The position numbers were made by a program, and so were the translations under genes. This document shows, one piece after another, positions 53,111-59,926 of a stretch of 59,926 nt of DNA (the first letter of the stretch is position 1; each line of letters begins with the position of its first letter). The notes under the pieces were generated by a model that was given only the letters and a program-made list of their open reading frames with translations, was not told the DNA's origin and searched no databases. The DNA is from Elusimicrobiota bacterium (lineage in GTDB: Bacteria > Elusimicrobiota > Elusimicrobia > UBA1565): the NCBI GenBank assembly GCA_003450735.1, contig DMEZ01000002.1, forward strand, positions 36,453 to 96,378, in the 5' to 3' direction.

Positions 53111-53218
53111 TCAGTCAGCTTTGTCTTTGACCCAACCGAGTCCTTCACAGTCCTCGCAAGGCAGATACCACGGGTCATGCGACGCCTCAAGACATGTCTT
53201 ACTGTCGCCGAAAGACAA
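53111..53218 (-). CDS. Possible 35-residue zinc-knuckle microprotein
   Basis: Frame bounded by an upstream stop at ~53222 and its own TGA at 53111. Sequence features: TCLEASHDPWYLPCEDCEGLGW, that is C-x(n)-H then CEDCEGLG, the C-x2-C-x-G-x-G half-repeat of DnaJ-type zinc fingers. The only start is TTG at 53218 with AGGGA directly before it. It lies 35 bp upstream of the kinase start. The rest of 53077-53390 has no other gene. Confidence 0.35.
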   Translation of the reverse strand: MSFGDSKTCLEASHDPWYLPCEDCEGLGWVKDKAD

Positions 53219-53390
53219 TCCCTAAAAACATCTTTTCTCATAGCGAAATAGTCGGCCTCATCCAGGTGCGATGACCGTTCGCTCATGGTGTATATATGCA
53301 GACCTTGGGACAAACGCCGCACCCAGGGGGCTCTTCCGTAATCATTACACCGACATCTTTGCACAAATAGGTGCACTTGGGTAAGGAGGA

Positions 53391-53960
53391 CTAATCATGA
53401 TTGAGCTTTGATAGATAAGATATGGCTCGATTAATATCGGTCGAGTCGGGCGCATCAAATTCTTCGACATCTCTGAGGTGCTTGAGAAAATCGATCACCA
53501 CCTCTTTCTGGGCTGGCGATAGAAGACGAATCCGCTCTTCATGACGCTTCTGAATCACCCTGTCATTTGATTTTATATTTTGAATTTCCTCGGGAGTCAT
53601 GTCTGGCTCCTGCTCCGTGGGCAAGGGAGGAGTCAGCGTAAAAACTAAAGTACCCACCCCCTCCCAATGACATGCTGATCTATCCAACGTGACTATCATG
53701 AAACCGGGCAAGAAGAAATGATAAGCCCGAACCGTCATCAAAATCGAGCCGCAGGCGACTGCGGAATTATTTGACATGGCATCCAGAGGCATGTCCTTCC
53801 AGTGCCGACCCGCAAAGGCCTTGGCTGTCCACATCTTTTCACCTTCGAAATTATTGTAGTCTTCGACGATGTCTTCAGGGGTTGTGCCCGGGCTTGGGAT
53901 ATCGGCAAAGGCCTCCTCGATCCGTTGCCTCAGCGTATTTTTTCTCTCATCAATGGCCAT
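53391..53960 (-). CDS. DUF6714-like protein
   Basis: 189 residues, soluble, acidic. The pattern IEEAFADIPSPGTTPEDIVED, then FAGRHWKDMPLDAM, YHFFLPGFMIV and a C-terminal LSPAQKEVVIDFLKHLRD matches a small family (DUF6714) often scattered in genomes and suspected, not proven, of acting as immunity or partner proteins. It belongs to a stretch of lower GC than its neighbours and lies downstream of the propeller gene in the same direction. Confidence 0.7.
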   Translation of the reverse strand: MAIDERKNTLRQRIEEAFADIPSPGTTPEDIVEDYNNFEGEKMWTAKAFAGRHWKDMPLDAMSNNSAVACGSILMTVRAYHFFLPGFMIVTLDRSACHWEGVGTLVFTLTPPLPTEQEPDMTPEEIQNIKSNDRVIQKRHEERIRLLSPAQKEVVIDFLKHLRDVEEFDAPDSTDINRAISYLSKLNHD

Positions 53961-54065
53961 GGGCTTGTCTGAGCATCAGGGGCAGGGCGGTTTATGGCCC
54001 GTTATTCTGTCCACGCACTTTTGCCTGCCTTTTTCTCAACGGCAATAGCCTTGTCATGTCTGGAA

Positions 54066-55160
54066 TCATACGGTGCCAGAACCCCCGGGAGCCGCCGCTG
54101 GCGTGGTCCGTAGCTCCTCCACCCACAAATATCGAGTGGCAAACCCGTTTGCCGCCATCAGGAGCTTCTCTTCAACGTCCCCCACCACCATTAGGCCGGA
54201 CGAGATAGTCGATCCGGTTGCCACGGTATAGGCGAAATGGTTTCCGCAACGACACCAAACCATCGATCTCGAGCCAAGAGCCGTCGCGCGAGACTTCGGG
54301 AGCCGGCAGATCTTGTCCGGACGTTCACCCTGCCCCATGACAGTCAGGGTGTCCCCCTCAAGATACGTGACAAAACGACCTCCGGGCGACTCGCTGGGAT
54401 AATGTCCGTTTGGGAGGAATGTGCGCACACTGTCGTCGGGCAGTATCTCATCGAGCCTATAACGATCCTCCTCAAAGGATGTGGAAACCTCCAGGATGGT
54501 TCTTCCGCTCTGAAAGACGTAGGGTGTGAGAAATTCCCCGGCAACCTTAAGAATTGGTTTTGTCTTGCCGGAATTCAAGTCAATCTTCGTGAGAACAGTG
54601 CCTCTATCTAGAATCGCATAGATTGCATGCCGCTCGGCATGGTATTCGATGTCGGAAGGGTCCGGAAAATCCTCGCCCCATTCATATGCAACCTCGGCTT
54701 CGCCGCCGCATGCAGGAACGGCGAGGAGGGTTGCGCCGGTCCAAGACGGCCCAAGAGCTTCAATCATCTTATGGTCGTGATAGTAATACCATTGCGTCAG
54801 TGGAACACGCCTTTTCATCCGCAGGCAATACAAAGTCTTTTCGTCAGATGAGAGCCAGAGTCCTTCTGTATCGAACAACTCCCGTTCAAATGGGATGATC
54901 CGTTTGGTCATGGTCCAGGGATTGCAGGCGACGATGCCCTCGACATCTATGAAGAACATCTCCCTTGTGCGCCGTGAAAATACGGCTCGGCCACGCGACT
55001 CGCCAGGAGGGAACGGAAAGGGCGAAACGCCTCCTGATGAAATGTCCCAAGAACTCCAACTACATGCATTCTCAAAGATAAGCTGTTCGGACTTCTTGCT
55101 TTGAAGCCTCGATGCCATCTTCCAACCGGGCCCCAAATCAATATCGTTGATTGGGCTCAT
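54066..55160 (-). CDS. Predicted soluble beta-propeller-like protein
   Basis: 364 residues from ATG 55160, 5 bp after the stop of the Cys-rich gene; the longer in-frame start is inside that gene. Repeated strand-turn units (WLSSDEKTLYCLRMKRR; AERHAIYAILDRGTVLTKID; SPGGRFVTYLEGDTLTVMG; SRSMVWCRCGNHFAYTVAT) resemble WD40/TolB-like blades; no enzyme motif. Middle sections are aromatic-rich (TQWYYYHDH). No signal peptide, so cytoplasmic. Codon use and GC are lower than in the flanking genes. Likely partner of the Cys-rich protein. Confidence 0.6.
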   Translation of the reverse strand: MSPINDIDLGPGWKMASRLQSKKSEQLIFENACSWSSWDISSGGVSPFPFPPGESRGRAVFSRRTREMFFIDVEGIVACNPWTMTKRIIPFERELFDTEGLWLSSDEKTLYCLRMKRRVPLTQWYYYHDHKMIEALGPSWTGATLLAVPACGGEAEVAYEWGEDFPDPSDIEYHAERHAIYAILDRGTVLTKIDLNSGKTKPILKVAGEFLTPYVFQSGRTILEVSTSFEEDRYRLDEILPDDSVRTFLPNGHYPSESPGGRFVTYLEGDTLTVMGQGERPDKICRLPKSRATALGSRSMVWCRCGNHFAYTVATGSTISSGLMVVGDVEEKLLMAANGFATRYLWVEELRTTPAAAPGGSGTV

Positions 55161-55164
55161 GGTT

Positions 55165-57384
55165 TCACCAGTTGCGTATGGCCAGCGGGGGACATAGCAG
55201 GCAGGGAGGTTCAGGATTGGGAAGCTCCGGCCCAAGCAGGGTAAAGGCAATATCTCCAGGGCACTTATATGAGCACGTCGCCATGCAACACCATTTCTGG
55301 CACACGCCAGGAGGAGCCATGACTCTACAGGGTTTCTTGTTATCCTGTTTTGGCCCCTCGCATGGGGAGCCCTTTGCCGACGACGGCTTGGTAATGGTTG
55401 CCTCGCAGTCTTTAACGTCCTTTACCGCCACAGCTATAGCGGTACCGGCGCAATCGTAGATGCAGTGCTTCGGGGCAAATTGAAGGATTTTACATTCCAT
55501 ATCCTGGTTGGCGAAGCTGTATTGGGCCCGCTCTCCGCTGTTCTTCTCCAGCACCGACATGACGCCTCTGCCGCCAACCGGCCCAGGCTTGAATCTGACA
55601 TCTCTTCCTGAACTGCCGACGATTGTCCCGATCGGCGGAAGACCTGCAGGCCCGGCCGCGGCCAGCCCTATCCTTGCGACGGCTGCGCGCTCCTCACGCT
55701 GCCTATCCGCCGAAGCCACAAGATCTTCCCGCTTCACCGACCACTCCAGCTCGACCGCCGCATCCACCGGGCTCAGCACCGCCGTGAACACCACCTCCGG
55801 CCCGCCGGCCACGATGGGCTCCGAAGGCCCTTGTATGCTGATGCTCTCCAGTTTCTTCCCGCACCCCTTCCCGTCCTTCAAACCCACCTGCCCCTCTGGA
55901 CACGCACAGTTCCCGTCCTTGTCCGCCTTCCTCCCCTTCGGACAGCCGCAGCTCAAGCCCCACCACGCAGGGACTTGTCCTTCTTTGATCTTCCCTCCCG
56001 AACAACAAGCCTGCTCGGGGTCGTAGATCGTCCCGCCGCACGCGGGCCGGCACGCCCCCCTCTCATCCGCAATCTTCCCCTTCTCCAACTTCCCGTTCGA
56101 ACAGCAGCCCTTCTTGGGGTCATAGACCTTCCCGCCGCACGCCGGCCGGCAGGCCTTCTTCCCCAGCAGGTTCCACCACTGCTCGCGGGCCGGCAGGGTG
56201 TTCTCAGGACATGAGCAAACGCCCTCTTTATCGGATATCTGGCCGTTCAGCGGACACCCGCACGTCCCGTCCGCCTGCTTCAACTGGCCCGCGTAGACCT
56301 TCCCACTCATGCAGCAGCCCTTCTTCGGGTCGTAGACCTTGCCCCCGCAAGCAGGCTGACACTTCCCGTCCGTCCCGGCGATCTGATCCTGCAGGACGCT
56401 CCCCTTCGAACAGCACGCAGTCCCAGGGTCGTAGAACGAACTCCCGCACGGCAATAGGCACGCACCCGCGCTCAACTTCCCGTTCTGCAGGGAACAGGCG
56501 CAGGACGCCTTGTTTGCCGCTGGCATGCCCTTGCACAGGTACTCCGCCTCCCCCTTCTTCGCCGGCGCTAGGTAGCCCCTCAGACAATCCTGATACGCCT
56601 GACGCCCGCTCTCCTTGGCCATCAAGTCCCCGGGGACGGCACAACCGTCTTGCGCGACGCAATCCAGATAGGCGTTGTTGTCGCTGGAGGCGCAGGCCTC
56701 CTTGAGCCCGGTCAGCTTCTGACAGGTCTTGTACGTCTTGTCGAAAGTCCCTTTCCGGAAACTGCACACGCACTCCGCGTAGCCCGCGCTCGAGGCCCCC
56801 CAATTCTTCGTGCAGATCTCCTTCCCTTTATCGCGGCAGAGGATCGCGCAGGCCTTCTCCGCAGCCGCGCCGCTGCAGGACGTGAGCCGGATGCCTTGCC
56901 CGCACGAACAGGTGCAATTCCGCTTGCCGTCCCCGCCGCCGCCTCCTCCGCCATAGCCGCAGCATTGGCCCGCCTTATATTTGTCGCATAGCTCTTTGGC
57001 GCTCCTCCCGGTCTCCCGCATCAACTTCTCGCAGGCGACCGCATCCGAATCCTCCTTGCTCGCCTTCTCGCCCGCTGAAGCGGTCTGGCCGCCTTCCCCG
57101 GCGGCGGAGACCAGGCCGCCGATCCCCTTGCCCGGTAAGGCTTCCTGCCCGCACAGCGGATTCCGCGTCAGTTCCTTCTTGCTCTTCGTGCCCTGATGCG
57201 CCAGGAAGGCCCCCGCCGCCATGAGCAGGACCCCTCCCGCCAAGGCGATGGCAAGGCCTACACCGGTCCAGCCCAGAACGACACCCAAGCCGATCAATCC
57301 CGCAGCGCCCAGGAAGAGCAGGAGCGACATCCAGAAATTCGTCTTCGCCTTCTCGGCCGCTTGCCGGCACTCCTCGGGGGTCAC
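55165..57384 (-). CDS. Cys-rich repeat surface protein, main part
   Basis: 739 residues as written from GTG 57384, but coding continues upstream in this frame to about 57490 (NTVGDDSGSPLF...CPEGSIEAPDGGC) where it meets the ORF 57381-57764 (see next entry). One or two spans lie at about 17-65. The centre has four units CGG-x-V/I-Y-DP-x2-G/A-CC-x2-G, spaced by EGF-like CxCPxG loops. The last ~200 residues carry an Ig-like strand region (SEPIVAGGPEVVFTAVLSPV) and a Cys cluster (CQKWCCMATCSYKC). About 80 Cys/Gly-rich residues imply an exported, disulfide-bonded protein. Confidence 0.75.
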   Translation of the reverse strand: MTPEECRQAAEKAKTNFWMSLLLFLGAAGLIGLGVVLGWTGVGLAIALAGGVLLMAAGAFLAHQGTKSKKELTRNPLCGQEALPGKGIGGLVSAAGEGGQTASAGEKASKEDSDAVACEKLMRETGRSAKELCDKYKAGQCCGYGGGGGGGDGKRNCTCSCGQGIRLTSCSGAAAEKACAILCRDKGKEICTKNWGASSAGYAECVCSFRKGTFDKTYKTCQKLTGLKEACASSDNNAYLDCVAQDGCAVPGDLMAKESGRQAYQDCLRGYLAPAKKGEAEYLCKGMPAANKASCACSLQNGKLSAGACLLPCGSSFYDPGTACCSKGSVLQDQIAGTDGKCQPACGGKVYDPKKGCCMSGKVYAGQLKQADGTCGCPLNGQISDKEGVCSCPENTLPAREQWWNLLGKKACRPACGGKVYDPKKGCCSNGKLEKGKIADERGACRPACGGTIYDPEQACCSGGKIKEGQVPAWWGLSCGCPKGRKADKDGNCACPEGQVGLKDGKGCGKKLESISIQGPSEPIVAGGPEVVFTAVLSPVDAAVELEWSVKREDLVASADRQREERAAVARIGLAAAGPAGLPPIGTIVGSSGRDVRFKPGPVGGRGVMSVLEKNSGERAQYSFANQDMECKILQFAPKHCIYDCAGTAIAVAVKDVKDCEATITKPSSAKGSPCEGPKQDNKKPCRVMAPPGVCQKWCCMATCSYKCPGDIAFTLLGPELPNPEPPCLLCPPLAIRNW

Positions 57385-57764
57385 GTCCTCCCCGCCGACA
57401 CAGCCGCCATCGGGAGCCTCGATCGAGCCTTCGGGGCAATTGGAATCCGTCTGCGTGAATAGGGGCGAGCCTGAGTCGTCGCCGACCGTGTTTTTATACT
57501 GGCGTCGCTCGCGCTCTTGCCGAACTTCAGGAGCGTCTGGTCGGATTTGTGCTCGGTCGAGCCTTGGAAGACCTTCCCGGCCTTGGCGGAGGAGTCCTCG
57601 CTGTTGGATGTCGCCGCGCTTTGCGATTGCTTTCGCGTGTCGTCGAGCTGGTCGGCTGTCTTCAGTTCAGGGGCGTTCCTCGCAAGGCTGATATGCCCCA
57701 GCGATGCGAGCAGGAGGATCGCTGCACCAAAAAAACAAAACCATACGATGCCTTTTCTTTGCAT
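57381..57764 (-). CDS. N-terminal part of the Cys-rich protein, out of frame
   Basis: Encodes a signal peptide (MQRKGIVWFCFFGAAILLLAS) and a Ser/Lys-rich stretch to about residue 91 (SDASIK). After an A5 run on the coding strand (57491-57495) this frame turns to Arg/Ala-rich nonsense, while the -1 frame continues with Cys-rich sequence into the main ORF. A -1 slip on AAAAA restores one ~866-residue protein. Either programmed slippage, a phase-variable tract, or a one-base sequence error. Confidence 0.65.
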   Translation of the reverse strand: MQRKGIVWFCFFGAAILLLASLGHISLARNAPELKTADQLDDTRKQSQSAATSNSEDSSAKAGKVFQGSTEHKSDQTLLKFGKSASDASIKTRSATTQARPYSRRRIPIAPKARSRLPMAAVSAGRT

Positions 57765-57860
57765 CGAGACTCTATTATGGGCCCAAGTTTGCCGCTAACG
57801 AGATGGTAAGACCGGGCCGGGTAGTCGTCATGGGCCCTAAGTCCTAGCTAAGCGAATAGG

Positions 57861-57899
57861 CCCATCCCCGCGGCAGTTCCTCTATGCCGCAGGGACGGG
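57861..57899 (-). terminator. Stem-loop downstream of the Spy-like gene
   Basis: Arms CCCATCCCCGCGGCA and TGCCGCAGGGACGGG pair at 13 of 15 positions around a 9-nt loop. No clear T-run. It lies just past the 57909 stop, so termination or mRNA end protection is likely. Confidence 0.5.
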
Positions 57900-57908
57900 C
57901 GCCATCTA

Positions 57909-58499
57909 CTACCACTCCCAGGATTCGATGTCCCCGAGCAGCTCGGAGGCCTTCTTCTGGACGATCTTGTCCTTGAGCCCCCTGCGCTTGTCGATGCGGC
58001 TCTTGAGGTCCGCGATCTCCTCCTGCATCCTCTTGAGCTTGAGCTCCTGCTGGGCCAGGCGCGCGTCGAACTGCTCGCCCAGGGCCTTCTCGAGGTCCTT
58101 GCGGAGGGCCTCCTTCTCGGCGCCCTTGGCCTTCTTGACCTGCTGCATCACCTTGCGCATCTGGTTCTCGGCCTTGATGCCTCGGATGAAGGAGTCCCGC
58201 GCCTCGGGGTCGTGCAGGGCCGGCCCGAAGCCGAACAGCTTGTGCTTGAACTTCTCCGGAGCCTTCTCGCGCAGGTTCTCGAGGTCCTTGTAGATCTCCG
58301 GAGCGTTCTCCTTGAGGAGCTCCATGAGCTTGTCGGCCCCGGCCTGGTCGAACTCCATGGGCGGCTTCGGCGGCAGGTCACGGTCGTCCTCCATCCCCGG
58401 CGGGGGCCCCTTCGGCCCCTTCTGCGCCCAAGCCGACAAGGCCAGGGCCGGCGCCAGGACGGCGCCGCACAGCAACGCCTTCACCCATCTTCCTTTCAT
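57909..58499 (-). CDS. Periplasmic Spy/CpxP-like helical protein
   Basis: 196 residues with a signal peptide (LLCGAVLAPALALSAWAQ), a Pro/Gly linker (KGPKGPPPGMEDD) and a long charged helical body that could form an antiparallel hairpin (residues 50-190; KKAKGAEKEALRKDLEKALG; LKLKRMQEEIADLKSRID). Such proteins act as ATP-free periplasmic chaperones or signal partners in envelope stress. It follows the anti-sigma gene by 22 bp in the same direction, which makes it a likely target of that ECF regulon. Confidence 0.7.
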   Translation of the reverse strand: MKGRWVKALLCGAVLAPALALSAWAQKGPKGPPPGMEDDRDLPPKPPMEFDQAGADKLMELLKENAPEIYKDLENLREKAPEKFKHKLFGFGPALHDPEARDSFIRGIKAENQMRKVMQQVKKAKGAEKEALRKDLEKALGEQFDARLAQQELKLKRMQEEIADLKSRIDKRRGLKDKIVQKKASELLGDIESWEW

Positions 58500-58520
58500 A
58501 CGCCCCTCCCGCCCGGCCCC

Positions 58521-59003
58521 TCAGGACCGGGACAGCTGTCTTTTCAGGCTCCGGGCCGATTCCTCCAGCCCGTCCAGATCCTCGTCGAGCTCGGCCGGGT
58601 CCGCGCCGAGGGCGATCTCCTGCGAGAGCCGCCCCAGGTCCGTCTCCACCCGTGCAAGGTCGCTCTCGATGCCGTTCGTCCACTTCAAGGAATGCTCCTC
58701 GCGCTTCGGCGAAGCCACGTAGAGCGCCAAAGCCAGCGCGGCGAAGGCCAGGGCGAAGCCGAGGGGGCGCAGACTCCGGGGCCGGTCCTGGAGCAGGACC
58801 GCCGCGGCGGCGAGGGCGCCCAGGCCCTTGGGCGGCTCGGGCAAAACCATCGCGGCCGCCTGGGAAGCGCCGCGCAGGGCTTCGAGGGCCTCGCGGCAGG
58901 CCGGGCAGGAGGGAAGGTGCTTTTCGAACGCCGCGGCCTCATCCGGCGGGAGCTCGCCGGCGTGGAAGAGGACGCAGAGGTCCTCGTGGCCGAGCTCAGG
59001 CAT
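58521..59003 (-). CDS. Anti-sigma factor with zinc-binding motif
   Basis: 160 residues. N-terminal ZAS motif H-x3-C-x2-C in FEKHLPSCPACREALEAL, then a span at about 85-102 (FALAFAALALALYVAS) and a periplasmic acidic tail. Its start overlaps the end of the sigma gene by 8 bp. Holds the ECF sigma inactive at the membrane until a signal releases it. Confidence 0.88.
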   Translation of the reverse strand: MPELGHEDLCVLFHAGELPPDEAAAFEKHLPSCPACREALEALRGASQAAAMVLPEPPKGLGALAAAAVLLQDRPRSLRPLGFALAFAALALALYVASPKREEHSLKWTNGIESDLARVETDLGRLSQEIALGADPAELDEDLDGLEESARSLKRQLSRS

Positions 59004-59556
59004 CGAGGCCCTCCAGCGAGCCGCGCAGCTTGAGCGCCGCGTAGCGCATGCGCGAGAGCGCGGTCGAGAGCGGGCAGCCCAGGAGCCCGGCGATCTCGGC
59101 GAAGGTCAGCCCGCCGTACTCCTTCAGGAGCAGCACCTGCCGCTGCTCCTCCGGCAGGCCGGCGATGGCGGCTTCGAGCCTCGAGCGGATCTCGCCGTCC
59201 GCCGCCTCACGCTCGGGTCCGCGCTCCGCGCTTGCGAGCGACTCCCGCAGGGCGGCGCCCTGCTCGGAGTCCAGGGATTCCTCGCGCCGCTTCGCCAGCT
59301 CGAAGCGGTCGAGGCAGACGCGGTGCGCGATGGTGAACAGCCAGGCCTGGAGGCGGCCTTCGTCGCGGTAGGAGGGCAGGGCCTTCCAGACCTTCATGAG
59401 GACCTCCGAGAAGGCGTCCTCCGCCGCCGCGGGATCGCGGAGGAGGCTGCACAGGTAGGCGTAAAGCGGCCGTTCATAGTCCCGCACCAAGCCCTTGAAG
59501 GCTTCGGGGTCGCCGGCCTTGAGGCGCCGGCAGAGCTCCTCGTCATCTTGCCGCAC
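58996..59556 (-). CDS. ECF-type RNA polymerase sigma factor
   Basis: 186 residues from a GTG start with AGGGG upstream. Region 2 (about 15-85) reads AFKGLVRDYERPLYAYLCSLL, DAFSEVLMKVWKAL and LFTIAHRVCLDRFE; region 4 (130-180) reads LPEEQRQVLLLKEYGGLTFAEIAGLLGCPLSTALSRM. Pairs with the downstream anti-sigma. A regulon including the Spy-like gene is likely. Confidence 0.94.
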   Translation of the reverse strand: MRQDDEELCRRLKAGDPEAFKGLVRDYERPLYAYLCSLLRDPAAAEDAFSEVLMKVWKALPSYRDEGRLQAWLFTIAHRVCLDRFELAKRREESLDSEQGAALRESLASAERGPEREAADGEIRSRLEAAIAGLPEEQRQVLLLKEYGGLTFAEIAGLLGCPLSTALSRMRYAALKLRGSLEGLDA

Positions 59557-59599
59557 TAGCGTGGACCCCTCATCAGGTATAACGGCCGCAGGTTCGATT

Positions 59600-59926
59600 T
59601 TATCGTATCAACCCGAAGATGCCCAGCCCCGCGAACCAGAGGCCGCTCAAGCCGCAGGCCAGGGCGCCGGCGCTCTGGAGCCTCTGGACGAAGGCCAGCG
59701 GGACGACCGCGAAGAGCGGGACGAGGTAGAGGGTGGTGCCGGCGAAGAAGGCGGAGAAATAGGCCAGGCCTTGGGCGGCTCCGCCCAGCTCGAGGACCCG
59801 CACGAGCCCGGCCGCGAAGGGCGGGCAGATGTTGATGCCGACAAGGAAGCCCAGAACGAAGGGCAGGCGCTGGACGCCCTTCGCCCGCATGGCCCAGGCG
59901 CAGAGCGGCAGTTTGGGCGCCGTCTT
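59600..59926 (-). CDS. CcdA/DsbD-like transmembrane protein (N-terminus beyond window)
   Basis: C-terminal 108 residues, open to the window end. The span start LGFLVGINICPPFAAG is typical of sulfite-exporter-TauE/CcdA-type electron-transfer proteins (C-P pair), followed by AYFSAFFAGTTLYLVPLFA and a last span LWFAGLGIFGL. Which half of the family is absent cannot be seen. It lies 44 bp upstream of the sigma gene. Confidence 0.7.
   Translation of the reverse strand, partial: KTAPKLPLCAWAMRAKGVQRLPFVLGFLVGINICPPFAAGLVRVLELGGAAQGLAYFSAFFAGTTLYLVPLFAVVPLAFVQRLQSAGALACGLSGLWFAGLGIFGLIR

Overview
The window reads as part of a GC-rich Gram-negative chromosome with dense gene packing, many ATGA/GTGA stop-start overlaps, few recognisable SD-less genes and no RNA genes. 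The gene mix (Kai-type clock proteins, GT4/GH130 glycan enzymes, ModABC, Kup, membrane Ser/Thr kinase with TPRs, Cys-rich and repeat proteins of no known family) would suit an uncultured Elusimicrobiota-like lineage. That placement is an inference from style, not from a marker gene.

Region 1 (1-3.25 kb): a MarR regulator with a palindromic operator over its own start codon, then a PadR-controlled operon (two-CxxC protein, PadR, 49-residue membrane peptide, SAM methyltransferase, DsrE-like protein, TSUP permease). It looks like a sulfur/chalcogen handling operon with a near-consensus promoter and leaderless start. Region 2 (3.3-14.3 kb): accessory DNA, bracketed by two related 31-bp repeats (27/31 identical). 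It holds a four-PAS hybrid histidine kinase with response-regulator debris upstream, a complete insertion sequence with 25-bp perfect inverted ends, an AbiE-type toxin-antitoxin pair, a frameshifted sigma-like gene and a secreted TPR protein. Region 3 (14.4-19.7 kb): rsgA behind a long leader with a 17-codon ORF, then kaiC-kaiB-kaiB-histidine kinase/receiver in tight translational coupling. The cassette runs directly into the last ~52 codons of an ABC-F ATPase gene, which marks a recombination junction; GC content rises clearly to its right.

Region 4 (19.7-31.6 kb): a secreted beta-helix protein, a NhaR-like LysR regulator, a DUF1232-like protein, an RsbRD-type histidine kinase, a baeRF/host-attachment-like protein, a DnaJ variant, a two-domain GT4 glycosyltransferase and a GH130 phosphorylase-like enzyme, then convergent modC-modB-modA-fur. 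Region 5 (31.6-47.3 kb, plus strand): kup, a truncated KdpD-like kinase, KdpE, a detached UspA-like domain, (cysK on the minus strand), an O-antigen-ligase-like protein, a PAS-GGDEF cyclase, an SDR/DUF2867 protein, an ADP-forming acyl-CoA synthetase, glycogen phosphorylase and a membrane protein built of three tandem paralogous units. Region 6 (47.3-59.9 kb, minus strand): carboxynorspermidine/saccharopine-dehydrogenase-like protein, DUF47 and Na/Pi cotransporter, a kinase with extracytoplasmic TPRs, a lower-GC island (DUF6714 protein, propeller-like protein, Cys-rich repeat protein with a homopolymer frameshift), a Spy-like periplasmic protein, an anti-sigma/ECF sigma pair and a CcdA-like membrane protein cut by the window end.

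The best candidates for something undescribed are the Kai cassette with two KaiB proteins and a kinase whose ATP-binding G-box is degenerate, the PadR/DsrE/TSUP operon, the triplicated membrane protein next to glgP, and the Cys-rich/propeller/DUF6714 island. No database search was possible; all family names rest on motif recognition.
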